From Dactylorhiza incarnata (Eukaryota > Streptophyta > Magnoliopsida > Asparagales > Orchidaceae): a DNA stretch of 64,000 bases. Made by a program: the position numbers and the translations under genes. Below are positions 22,755-33,212 of the stretch, in pieces; positions within the stretch are counted from its first letter, which is position 1, and each line of letters starts with the position of its first letter. The notes below the pieces were generated by a model. The model worked only from the letters and a program-made list of their open reading frames with translations. It had not been told where the DNA came from and made no database searches. The stretch spans positions 62,001 to 126,000 of the forward strand of contig JAWHQI010000267.1 of the NCBI GenBank assembly GCA_033032865.1, in the 5' to 3' direction.

Positions 22755-23592
22755 CATGACTACCTAATCATCAAATGAGTCCACAAGTCCCATTCTGTCG
22801 ACATGACTTTTGTACAACTTAGGTGGGAGCCCTTTAGTCATGAGATATGCTACCATAAGCAGTGTGCCTATATGCTCAATGATGATTTTGCCCTCCCTTA
22901 CTTTTTCTCTAACCACCAAAAACTTTATATCGATGTGCTTGCTGCAGCCCCCGCTTTTATTGTTCTTGGCAAAGAACACTACTGCAACATTATCACAAAG
23001 AATCTTTATTGGCTTAGGAACCGTATCCATCGCCCTAAGCCATGAAGAGAAATTCTTTAACCACAATGCTTGTTTCGTTGCTTTATAACATGCAATGAAC
23101 TCTGCCTCCATGGTCTAGGATGCAATAAGAGTCTGCTTGGTACTCTTCCAAGCTACTGCACCACTGGCTAACATGAAAATGTAGCCAGAAGTGGATTTCC
23201 TCGAGTCTTGGCAGCCTGGAAAGTCTGTATCTGTGTATCCGACCAGATCCAGATGATCAGACTCTCTATATGTAAGCATGTAATCCTTTGTCCCCTGAAT
23301 ATATCGCATGACTTTCTTAGCAGTTGTCCAGTGTTCTACCCCACGATTACTTTGATATCTTCCTAACATCCCCACCACGAATGCAATGTCTGGTCTAGTA
23401 CAAACCTTTAAATAGACCAAACTGCCAACTGCAGATGCATATGAAATGTTTTTCATGGACTCTAATTCCAAAGAATTCTTGGGACATTATGACAAACTGA
23501 ATTTGTCACCCTTTACTATGAGAGCTATAGAACTAGAATAATGTCTCATATTAAACCTTTCCAAAATTTTGTTGACAATGGCCTTCTGAGAT
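22755..23592 (-). pseudogene. Copia element B: RT tail and RNase H, duplicated copy 1
   Basis: Encodes the end of RT (KILERFNM) and a Ty1/copia RNase H: YASAVGSLVYLKVCTRPDIAF, YTDTDFPGCQDSRKSTSGY, MEAEFIACYKA and KHIDIKFLVVREKV. A TAG breaks the frame just before MEAEF, and another stop follows KFSLS near 23490. This copy continues naturally toward the 3' LTR of B (22323), but on its other side it is joined abruptly to copia A at 23593. Only one base differs from 27042-27879 (G at 23219, C at 27506), so even the nonsense codons are shared. Confidence 0.85.
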
Positions 23593-24255
23593 TGTTGAAA
23601 TTTTTGTGTGCTACCAATCAAGGATACCAAAACAGAACAAACACAGTTGTAATATATACTTGGCAACAAGATTACAACAGAACACGGCTGAATACAAGTT
23701 GCATCCAACTTGAATCACAACAGCCAATAGTAGTAAAGAACTTGGTCACGGACAAGGTCCGCTTCTCCTCCCGAGCACACCTCGCTGGTGATACTCGCTC
23801 CTTGCTGGCGAGTATGCTGATACTCGCTGTCGCCAGGCGATATCTCCAATACTCGCAAGCTGGCTGCTCGCGCTCCAGGGATAGTCGCACGCTCACCGCG
23901 CACACTTCCTCAATACTCGCTATCTTCCGAGTAGGAACTCGCGAGCTCGCTGCTCGCCTCTTCACCGCTCCTCGCTACTCGCTCTAGGGAGCTCGCCGAA
24001 CTCACTCCAAGTTCGCTGCTCGCCAGGTAGCCCTCCGGTATTCCTAACTCGCTCCGAGTTGAGGATACTCGCCACTTCTGATAGCTATACTCGTCACTGT
24101 CAGAAAGTGTGGATTCGGTACTCTTTAGGGGGGGGGGTACCCCTCTATTTATAGGCAATTCAAGGGGGGGCGAGTATGGGATACTCGCTAGCGAGTATGC
24201 GGATACTCGCACGTGAGCATGCGGATACTCGCACGCTCACTTCACAAATCTAACA
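23593..24255 (-). mobile_element. 3' LTR of copia element A, 663 bp
   Basis: On the minus strand it begins TGTTAG right after the polypurine tract CAAGGGGGAG and ends TTTCAACA (plus 23593-23600). U3 and R are full of GCGAGTAT words. A C-run and TATA box CTATAAATAG (plus about 24149-24158) are followed by AGGGGTACC. The 5' LTR is absent. The promoter order closely resembles the Tat-like LTRs at 4766-5430 and 45545-46030. Confidence 0.8.
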
Positions 24256-27039
24256 CTCCCCCTTGAAGTGAGCTCCGGGAACAACTCCAAGCAATGAGCG
24301 AAGCCTCCGGAACGGCCCCGCAGATAGGGGCTTTGTGAATATATCCGCCAGGTTCTCTTCACTTCGCACATGCTCCACAGCGATCAAGCCACCCAGTACC
24401 TTCTCTCTGATGAAGTGATGCTCAATCTCTATGTGCTTGGTCCTAGCATGACAAACTGGGTTGGTTACCAGTTTCAATGCACTCTCATTGTCCCCGCGCA
24501 GCACAGTAGGACCGCTGACCTCCTCGTCCACATCCTCCACTAGTCTCCTTAGCCAGACACACTCCTGAGCTGCTAAGGACGACGCCTTGTACTCGGCCTC
24601 CGTGGTGGAAAGGGAAATGGAGTCCTGCTTCTTGCTACACCACGAGATAGCAGCTGCTCCACACAAGAACACATACCCTGATGTCGACTTGCGATCATCA
24701 GCGTCGCCTCCGTAGTCTGCATCCGTGTACCCGTGCAGCTTGAAGACAGACTTCTCCTCATAGGACAACCCCATCTCAAGGGTGCCCTTCACATACTTGA
24801 GAATCCCTTTGGCTGCCTCCAGATGAGGCTTCCGCGGCTCCTGCATATACCGACTGACTCGGCTGACAGCAAAGGCGATGTCCGGCCTCGTGATAGTCAA
24901 ATATATAAGACTCCCCACCAGAGCCCGAAAGATCTTTGGATCAGGAAGAATTCTCCCTTCTTCCTTCCGAAGCTTCAGCCCAGCCTCCAGAGGAACGGAA
25001 CTGCTCTTCCCCTCCTTCATGCCGAATCTTTCGACGATCCTCTCGGCATAAGACCTCTGGGAAACACCCAGTCCGCCTCTTCTCTTCTCTACTTGGAGAC
25101 CAAGGAAATGGTGCAGTTCACCAAGATCCTTCATCTCGAAGCGTATGGAAAGCTGCTCTCTCAGCGCCGCGACCTCCTCAGGGTTGTTCCCTGTCACGAT
25201 CATGTCGTCGACGTATAGCAGCACCAGTACGTGAAGACCTCCATCCTTCTTCACGAACATGCTGGAGTCCGAGTCCGAGGCATCATAGCCGCAGAACTGC
25301 AAGTACTCCGCAATCTTCCCATACCAGGCTCTCGGCGCCTGTTTCAGACCATAGAGGGCCTTCTTCAGCTTGCAGACATGATGTGGGTGAGACTTGGACA
25401 CGTATCCAGGCGGTTGCACCATGAATATGTCCTTGTCTATCTCTCCATACAGGAACGCATTCTTCACATCAAGCTGCCACAGCTTCCATCCTCGGTACGC
25501 CGCCAAAGCAATGATCGTCCTCACCGACGTCATCTTCGCTACAGGACTGAAGGTCTCCTCGTAGTCCTCTCCGTAGGTCTGTGAGAAGCCTCGAGCGACA
25601 AGCCTCGCCTTGTACCGCTCCACTTCTCCGTCAGCCCTCTTCTTAACCTTGTACACCCATTTACAGGTGACAGGTTTGATGCCCTCCACCATGGGAACCA
25701 GGTCCCATGTCTCGTTCTTCTCTAGGGCCTTCATCTCCTCGATCATGGCCGCGTCCCACTCCTTGATGCGAGCTGCATCCTCAAAGCAGGCAGGTTCCCT
25801 CTCATCGAGTGGTCCTGCGAAGAAGCAGGAAACCAGACTCACGAAGTTCCCCTCCTTATAGCGAGCAGGCGGGACGATTGTCCTCTTCGACCTCCTCAAG
25901 GCTTGGCCACTATCTACCACTCCGGTAGACTCCTCTGGTTGAGCTCCTCTCTGAACTTCTCCTGAAGCGGTACTCTCCCTGCTTCTTGAGTTCGTAGCTC
26001 CCCCTGAGCCAGAAGCTCCTCCTGAGCCAGCAGCTCCTCCTGAGCCGGATGGCACTGGAGCACTTGGAGATAACTCCAACTCCACAGTAGGGTCCTCAGT
26101 GACCCACTCCTCTTCCCTGCTAGCTTCTCCACTCTCCGGCAGCTCCACAGAAGAGACTCCCTGGTATGAGACCAGTTCGTCAAACACAACGTCGCGCGAG
26201 ACGACGAACCTGTGAGTCTGCGGATCCATGCACTTCCACCCCTTCTTCCGCTCATCGTAGCCGATGAAGATACACTTCCTCGCTTTCGGCTCCAACATTG
26301 TTCTCTGAGCGTCCGGGACGTGCACGAAGCAGGTTGAACCGAACACCTTCATGTGACCCACATTGGGCTTCTCCCCGAACATGAGCTGGTGTGGAGACAC
26401 CATCCTGTTAGGACCCAGAGGCAGCTTGTTGATCACATGAGTAGCGCACGCCATTCCCTCCGCCCACAAGGCCTTGGGAATGCTCTTGGCATGTAGCCAA
26501 CTCCTGGTAGTCTCCACCAGATGGCGGATCTTCCTCTCTGCCACCCCATTCTGCTGCGGGGTGTGCGCGCAGGAGAGCTCCCGCCGAATGCCGAACCTCC
26601 TGCAGAAAGAAGCAAACTCATTGGAGGTAAACTCCCCTCCATTGTCGCTCCTCAGCTTCTTGACTCTGCGGTTCAGCTTCCCCTCCACAAGCTCCTTCCA
26701 CTCGAGGAACTTGCTGAACACTTCTGATTTCTCCCTCAGAAAGTATACCCACGTATAACGGGTATAGTCATCCACCAGAACCAGCGCATACTTATTGCCT
26801 CCATAAGTACGGGTGACGCACGGCCCCATCACATCAGCATGTACGCACTCAAGAGGTGCCTTACACCTGGTCTCCGACTTGTCAAATGGAAGTCGATGTG
26901 ACTTTTCATATTGGCATCCGTCGCAGACATGGCCGTCGCCGTAGGAAGTGAGATGAGGCAGGCCGTTCACTAGGCCCTTTGCCGCCATCATCTTCAGCTT
27001 GTCCATCCCCACATGACCCAGCCTCTCATGCCAGATCAC
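24250..27039 (-). CDS. Copia element A Pol (integrase, RT, RNase H), 5'-truncated but uninterrupted
   Basis: 929 codons without a stop. Order: GAG-pre-integrase zinc region (WHERLGHVGMDKL, CDGCQYEK); integrase core with D (HADVMGP, about 69), D (RSDNGGEF, about 131) and E (NGVAERKIRH, about 168); linker; RT with KNAFLYGEI and YVDD (about 612); RNase H with YTDADYGG (about 775), STTEAEY and KHIEIEHHFI. It ends ADIFTKPL and a short tail. Gag, protease and the 5' LTR are missing: sequence is cut at 27041 and joined to duplicated copia B. The apparent start is only the first in-frame codon after the cut. The final Cys codon and TAG stop are the first six bases of the 3' LTR. The open frame suggests recent activity; lineage is Tork-like by general appearance. 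Confidence 0.9.
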   Translation of the reverse strand: MIWHERLGHVGMDKLKMMAAKGLVNGLPHLTSYGDGHVCDGCQYEKSHRLPFDKSETRCKAPLECVHADVMGPCVTRTYGGNKYALVLVDDYTRYTWVYFLREKSEVFSKFLEWKELVEGKLNRRVKKLRSDNGGEFTSNEFASFCRRFGIRRELSCAHTPQQNGVAERKIRHLVETTRSWLHAKSIPKALWAEGMACATHVINKLPLGPNRMVSPHQLMFGEKPNVGHMKVFGSTCFVHVPDAQRTMLEPKARKCIFIGYDERKKGWKCMDPQTHRFVVSRDVVFDELVSYQGVSSVELPESGEASREEEWVTEDPTVELELSPSAPVPSGSGGAAGSGGASGSGGATNSRSRESTASGEVQRGAQPEESTGVVDSGQALRRSKRTIVPPARYKEGNFVSLVSCFFAGPLDEREPACFEDAARIKEWDAAMIEEMKALEKNETWDLVPMVEGIKPVTCKWVYKVKKRADGEVERYKARLVARGFSQTYGEDYEETFSPVAKMTSVRTIIALAAYRGWKLWQLDVKNAFLYGEIDKDIFMVQPPGYVSKSHPHHVCKLKKALYGLKQAPRAWYGKIAEYLQFCGYDASDSDSSMFVKKDGGLHVLVLLYVDDMIVTGNNPEEVAALREQLSIRFEMKDLGELHHFLGLQVEKRRGGLGVSQRSYAERIVERFGMKEGKSSSVPLEAGLKLRKEEGRILPDPKIFRALVGSLIYLTITRPDIAFAVSRVSRYMQEPRKPHLEAAKGILKYVKGTLEMGLSYEEKSVFKLHGYTDADYGGDADDRKSTSGYVFLCGAAAISWCSKKQDSISLSTTEAEYKASSLAAQECVWLRRLVEDVDEEVSGPTVLRGDNESALKLVTNPVCHARTKHIEIEHHFIREKVLGGLIAVEHVRSEENLADIFTKPLSAGPFRRLRSLLGVVPGAHFKGEC

Positions 27040-27041
27040 AG

Positions 27042-27937
27042 CATGACTACCTAATCATCAAATGAGTCCACAAGTCCCATTCTGTCGACATGACTTTTGT
27101 ACAACTTAGGTGGGAGCCCTTTAGTCATGAGATATGCTACCATAAGCAGTGTGCCTATATGCTCAATGATGATTTTGCCCTCCCTTACTTTTTCTCTAAC
27201 CACCAAAAACTTTATATCGATGTGCTTGCTGCAGCCCCCGCTTTTATTGTTCTTGGCAAAGAACACTACTGCAACATTATCACAAAGAATCTTTATTGGC
27301 TTAGGAACCGTATCCATCGCCCTAAGCCATGAAGAGAAATTCTTTAACCACAATGCTTGTTTCGTTGCTTTATAACATGCAATGAACTCTGCCTCCATGG
27401 TCTAGGATGCAATAAGAGTCTGCTTGGTACTCTTCCAAGCTACTGCACCACTGGCTAACATGAAAATGTAGCCAGAAGTGGATTTCCTCGAGTCTTGGCA
27501 GCCTGCAAAGTCTGTATCTGTGTATCCGACCAGATCCAGATGATCAGACTCTCTATATGTAAGCATGTAATCCTTTGTCCCCTGAATATATCGCATGACT
27601 TTCTTAGCAGTTGTCCAGTGTTCTACCCCACGATTACTTTGATATCTTCCTAACATCCCCACCACGAATGCAATGTCTGGTCTAGTACAAACCTTTAAAT
27701 AGACCAAACTGCCAACTGCAGATGCATATGAAATGTTTTTCATGGACTCTAATTCCAAAGAATTCTTGGGACATTATGACAAACTGAATTTGTCACCCTT
27801 TACTATGAGAGCTATAGAACTAGAATAATGTCTCATATTAAACCTTTCCAAAATTTTGTTGACAATGGCCTTCTGAGATAACCCCAAGATCTTTCTAGAT
27901 CTATCTCTATGTATCTCAATTCCTATGACATAGGAAG
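27042..27937 (-). pseudogene. Copia element B: RT tail and RNase H, duplicated copy 2
   Basis: Same sequence as 22755-23592 up to 27879, then continues naturally into upstream RT coding (YVIGIEIHRDRSRKILGLSQ on the minus strand, 27880-27935). The gypsy element begins at 27938 and cuts the frame. The RT coding resumes across the gypsy at 42972, and GGAAG at 27933-27937 is the target duplication. The same TAG codons as in copy 1 are present. Confidence 0.85.
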
Positions 27938-27971
27938 TGTAACATCCCCCAAACTGCTAGACCCCTAAGTT

Positions 27972-28002
27972 GGTTTTGTCATGACTGGGTCATGACAAAA
28001 CC
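27972..28002. repeat. Perfect palindrome near the LTR 5' end
   Basis: Arms GGTTTTGTCATGA (27972-27984) and its complement (27990-28002) with a 5-nt loop. The copy at 37935-37965 in the 3' LTR is unchanged. The diverged solo LTR at 46191 does not show it at this place. Confidence 0.9.
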
Positions 28003-28184
28003 ATAGGAAGAACCTTTTTGAACCTAAGAGCTTAGGAAAGGAGGAAGCCACCTTGGTCTGCAAATAGCAATTCCCATCTTCCAAGCTTGGGATTGGAATT
28101 TAGGGCTTCAACTTAACCCTTGGACCCCACCATAGTGTCCCTAACCCTTTAGAGGTCCCCTTAGGGCACCTTGGGCCCATTGAA

Positions 28185-28765
28185 GTCAACCTAAGAGGCC
28201 AATTTGACCAAAGTCAACATAAACCCTCAAATTGGTCGAAGTAGCCCATTTAGAGCCAATCAACCCTCACCATGTCAAATTGATCACACTCCTAGGTTTA
28301 TAATACCATTGTAGACCTAATGGACCCAAAAGCCCCATCATGGGACCCCCAGGGGGTGCAAATTGACCAAAATGCCCTTTTTAGGTCAAAATGACCTTTC
28401 TTCTCAAAGTACCCCAATTGACCTTCACCACATTAAATTGACCTCACCCCTAGGGCTATCATGTCATAGGGGAGCTAGTGGACCAAAAAGCCCCATGACC
28501 AAGTCAACCCTAGGGCTCAATTTGACCAAAGTCAAATTAGCCTATTTTGGTCAAATCACCTTAGATTGGGTCAACCAAGAACCATATGACCAAATTGACT
28601 CCACCATTAGTTCCTAAACTTAATTTAGAACCTATTGAACCCAAAAGCCCCATCCTAGGGTTCCCCAATTGACCAATTTGGCCAAAAGTCAAAATTGCCC
28701 AATTTAGGTCAAAATGCTCAAACCTAACCCAATCTCTTTGGGCTAGCTCAATTGGATGGTCAACC
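28185..28765. promoter_or_regulatory. Dense TTGAC (W-box core) cluster in the LTR
   Basis: I count 18 TTGAC/GTCAA words in about 580 bp, where roughly one is expected by chance on both strands. Many are full TTGACC or GGTCAA. WRKY transcription factors bind TTGAC(C/T). The related solo LTR has 17 in 46320-46960. Function is inferred; the words could also descend from an ancient short repeat. Confidence 0.5.
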
Positions 28766-31700
28766 AGCCCATGTGGACCCTCATTAAACTCAGGAGAGAG
28801 GGTAGAAACCGACCATGGTGGTTAGGAGAGAGAAAATGGGGGTTTCACCATTTTTGGAAGAGAGAGAAGAGGCCATTCATGGCCATTAAGAGGTTTTACC
28901 TCTTAGCCTCCCCAATTGATGCCTCCATTCAACTCCTCAGCCGATTAGGAGGAGTTTCCATCAGTTACAAAGGGGGATTAAGGTAGGGAGAGGAAGAGGG
29001 GTCGGTCCTTGATGTAACCGAAGGGGGGCTTTAATGGCAATGATGTTTAAAGCCATCACCACCCCCAATCGAACCCCCCTTCACCTTCAGAGACCTGAGA
29101 GGAGAGAAACCCCCTAGTTACCAGAGGATTTCGTGCACTGTAGGAGGAATTGGCATGACTTCTCAACCGGCGGCAGCTCCCATGGTGTACTCAAGGTTGA
29201 CTCGACGGCAAGCCCTCCAGCAGGTCCCGTTCTCCTCCCTGAACTCTAAGGGTTAGATCCAAATCGACGGCGGCTCGAATCGTGGTCAATCGGCCGTGAA
29301 TCGAGTCGGCCAATCCTCCCGTTGATCGGGTTGGGTATCCTTCTACAGATCACGATTCCGGCCACCTCCGGCCGATCAAACACCGCTCATCGCCGGCCCC
29401 CACCTCAACGGAGGTGGTGGTGGCGTTGGTCGGCCGGGGCGGCGCTCAGGTGGCCGGGAAATCACTCACTAAGGCGGCCCAGGCGCGGTGAATCTCTGCC
29501 GTTGATTTCCTGGGGACGATGACCAGGCGCCTTCCGATCCGCTTTAGGATTCGTGCGCTCCCTTAAGGATTTTGCTTATTTTTATGATTAAACTGCAGCT
29601 CCTATTTAAATCTGGGAAAAATACTTAGAGGCCGAATCATGAAAAGTGGTCTACATATGACTTGTAGCCCTTTGGGTCTAGTTTCATACAAAATTGAAAT
29701 CACTCAATTTGGAGTCCTGGTTAGGGCTCAGCACTCATTCTAGTGGAGGCTGTCTTTAGGGCTAATCAGAACTCATTTTTGATGCCCACCCCATTATATA
29801 ACTCCAAATGACTTGATTTTTGGGGTGTAGTCTAGTCTTGTGCATACCTAGCTCATGTCCAAAGATCACAAGGATTGGTGAAGTTTTCTTCTTAATTTTT
29901 GGGAAAGACCAATAATCCTAGTTTAACCTAATTAGGTGTCCTCAACACCTCAAAACCCTTCCAAACTTGGATGGGTGGTCCTAAGGGGTATGTATAGGCC
30001 CTGGTTAAAATATCATGATTTATGGAGTTGTTTTGGTAGGGTATTCCACCAAAATAGCCTTAGGCTCCCTAGGTTTGGGCAAAACTTTGGGTGAGTGCCC
30101 CCACCTTTCCACAAGGTCTTTTGGCTCCATATTTGGGGTGCACCTCACCCTCCCCCATGCCAACCTATGGTTCAAGTTTGGTGGCCATTGGAGGAGTTTT
30201 GCCCTAGTAAATCAAAAAGGGGCTAAATTGCTATTTGCACCCCAAATAGGTACCCATTGGAATTCCACCCCTCACCAATTATTGGTAGGATCTTAGGTGG
30301 TCTTCCACTGACCTATGGTCAGTATAGTGAGTGGTATGGGTATGGGCAAGGTAGGGAGTTCCCTTGAGAATAGTTGGCTTAGAGGTGATGTTTAGGGCAA
30401 AAGTAAACATAAGAGAACTTTGGGGTGTGGAGGGGTTTCCTCCCACTGATTGATGGGGTGACCTTGGTCACTGCCATGGGAGGCATGAGACACCTCAAGG
30501 AGTAGATTTGAGTGGATTTGGAGATGCCTAGACCCTAACCCTAGGCTAAACCCTAAAGGGGTGCAATTAGAGGTTAATGAAGGAAGAGGGGTCAAACCTC
30601 AGTGGCTTGACTTGAAATTTTGGGTAGATGGCCTTAGTGACCAGAGAATGCTACTGTAGGAGTTTGGAGGGATTTGGAGTTGCCAATCATAAGTAATAAA
30701 CCCTAGGGTAGATTTGTAATTATTTAGGGTTTGAGGTTTTAGGGAGAAATAGTATTTATCAATTTACCATCTTCTGTCATAATCATGTTTTTTATGTCAT
30801 ATATCTCTGGGAGAATTGGTTAGATCATGAGTTAACCCTTGGAGGTCCAAATTGTAATATTCCTCATTGTTGGCAATTTTTGGGTTGGTTAAATTTGTGA
30901 TGATAAATTACTGTAATTGCATGTAACTTTGCTGGATGTCTTTTCATAACAATATATAACCTCTGTAATTTTCTCATAATTTATAGATCAATATTTTTGG
31001 TACCTCTAGTTCATTTTGAAAGAAATTGCAAATATATCCTTGGATGGAATTACAAACATACCCTCTGAATAGCATGGTCAAACTTTGTAGGATTAAATAT
31101 TTTATTAATAAGCACCACTGTGTTAATTTGCACAAGGATTGGAGTTTATATGAGGGTACCTCCTTTGGAAACTATTGGAAATAATTGTGTTTTGGAATTT
31201 CTAAAAATAATAAATCTTGCTGGTTTTCCCTAAAACTTTATATCTACTGTTTATTAGGTACCCTTGATTTATGAATAAATTGGAGTGGGCAATGGAGGTC
31301 AGAAAAACATACTTGTAGTTCAAACCTTAGTAATATGGCCATTTGGAAAATTATTTAAAATACAACTATTAATGGGAAATTATGAAACCCTAGATTTGAT
31401 CTGAGGTAGGTAGTATGGGTCCCCAGTAAATCCCTTGGGTCAAGAAGTTGGATATTTGGTGTACCTCTCTTCATGAGCATCAAAACGTTAAGGGTGGTCT
31501 GCGTTTAGCAATTTGACAACTTTGGGGTTAGAGGTCAATCTGGTTGTCTAGGGTCTGAAGTAATGAAGGATGGGTGGTAGCCTTGTATTATGTATGGGTC
31601 TCTTGAGAAGTTGGGGTTTGGTAAGTCTTAGGGTGGTGGGGTGCCACCCTCGGCTAGGTCGTCCGGGAATTGACGAAAGATCGTCTTTTCTTGTTAGCAT

Positions 31701-32248
31701 CTTTTAGCACCTGAGTTTCTAAGGCAGGAAAGTCACTCTGAGAGTGTGCTTATGGAAGTCTAGCCGGTTTAGTCCGGTGATCTTTTGTTTCTGAGATATT
31801 TATTGGTGACGGGCGGGTTAGCCCGGGGAGCTTGTAGCTCGGTATTGTTGGAAGATAATTTGCATGTGCATAAGGTGGTGGGTCCTTCGTGTTGGCGGTC
31901 GTTGCACCGACGTTAACACTTGGGCTCGGCAAGTGTGGTATTTACACTTAGCCATAAAAGTCTGGCGGTCCAGTCAGTAAGAGTACGTAGACGCTCTGCG
32001 GGTTTTTGTGGAGGCGTACGATAGGTCTAGGTCGGGTAGTGCATATACCAACCTAGAGGTGGGCGAGGCCCAACCCACCGCTTCCGTTTGCCACTACGGA
32101 AGTATCCTGAGGAGTCTAGCTCGCTCCAAAAAGAGGGAACTAAAGGTCTATGCGCATAGAGTCGTAGTGGGTGAGTTGCACTTGTTTGATCACCGCATAA
32201 TAACATACTTGCATGACATAGCATAATCATTGCATTCAACCCCTGACA

Positions 32249-32343
32249 CCTATCGTATAAATTGGTATGGGACTTTTTATACGATAGGCCTTGCTAAACG
32301 ACCCCTTGGTCTATAGGTTTGTATGGGCATTCCTATAAATCAA
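32249..32343 (+). promoter_or_regulatory. Two adjacent LTR hairpins, the first containing TATAAA
   Basis: Hairpin 1: arms 32249-32261 and 32276-32288 (CCTATCGTATAAA, 13 bp, loop 14). Hairpin 2: arms 32306-32317 and 32332-32343 (TTGGTCTATAGG, one mismatch and one wobble). The same pair occurs at 42212-42306 in the 3' LTR. The diverged solo LTR has equivalents at 52620-52659 and 52680-52717 with compensating base changes. TATAAA lies in the stem and, by symmetry, on both strands. Confidence 0.65.
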
Positions 32344-33010
32344 TGGTTTATATTATAATACTTACTTGCCTCTACTTTTGCACTTTACTGTTTTCCCTTT
32401 TCTTTACCCTGCTGTTTCTATTTTGTTTCATTTATATATATATATCACCTGTGTAGAGTAGATATTACCTTGTCACCTGCATTTGTTCCTACCCCTTGTT
32501 TGTCCTCCGCTTCCTCCTTTCCATCCGGTGCCTAGGAGCCCTGGGGGGAGGGGTGGGGAATTGGCTGAGTCTTTATGACTGACGGTCGGTGGACCTTATC
32601 ATTTTAGGAGACCGCGGCGACGGAGCAGCACCAGAGGCCGGTGCAAATGGAGGCGGGGCAGTCTAGCTCAGGAGCTCAGATGACAGGATCCGTGAGTGTT
32701 GATTTAGTTATTTTACTTCCGCGAGTGATCCATGTAGTGAGGCTTTGATGTATTGGGCAAGGCCCTAGTTATCTTGTTTTCCGTTCTTTCAGTTATGGTT
32801 GTGGACATCTTTTGACGATTTATTTATATATGTGATGTGGACATGTTTTGCTTGCTTTATTCATGATAGCTTACTTTTCTTGTGATCGATTTGGCCGGCA
32901 GGATCGGCGTTTTGTAGTGACGACCTTCCCGAGCGAAGGTGTCACCACAAAACGGCGGTTCTGGGCCTAAGACCCGGTGGTTTTTGCAAAAAAAAATAGG
33001 GTCTTACAAG

Positions 33011-33022
33011 TGGTATCAGAGG
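33011..33022 (+). other. Primer-binding site (initiator Met tRNA)
   Basis: TGGTATCAGAGG begins two bases after the LTR end TTACA. This is the standard plant gypsy/copia minus-strand priming site. Confidence 0.95.
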
Positions 33023-33110
33023 AAACATCGATCCAAGGAAAAGAAGTCCACAAACCCTGGGCCACCCCGCGCGAGCTTAGTTTGCGGACAAACTAGCAGC
33101 GGAAGCAATG

Positions 33111-33212
33111 GTGTGCCCATAAGGGAAATCACATGTGAAAATCCACTTATAACTGAATTTTTTTTTTCTTCCCTTTAGCTAAGTCCCTTATAAGTGCAAT
33201 CTTCTTTTGTAG
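33111..33212 (+). other. Possible intron upstream of gag
   Basis: The gag frame opens at 33213 without any ATG before its conserved part. An ATG at 33108-33110 is followed at once by GTGTGC. A pyrimidine-rich stretch ends in CTTCTTTTGTAG at 33212. Removing 102 bp would place that ATG in frame with gag. The donor is weak and splicing is not proven. Confidence 0.35.

Larger units (their letters stand above)
27938..33008 (+). mobile_element. 5' LTR of the gypsy element (5,071 bp)
   Basis: Same length as the 3' LTR. Contains a perfect 13-bp-arm palindrome 34 bp from its start (27972-28002), a TTGAC cluster (28185-28765), two hairpins at 32249-32343 with a TATAAA inside the first, and a (TA)n near 32434. 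Short open frames inside it are repeated exactly in the 3' LTR and do not resemble proteins. No tRNA or host gene was recognised inside it. Confidence 0.95.

Noticed and set aside
25231..25584. Plus-strand frames across 24.7-26.7 kb
   Set aside because: Antisense shadows of the copia A pol on the minus strand.
30530..30562. Telomere-like CCCTAA words in the gypsy LTR
   Set aside because: Only a few scattered CCCTAA words, not a tandem array, and the same sequence is in the other LTR.
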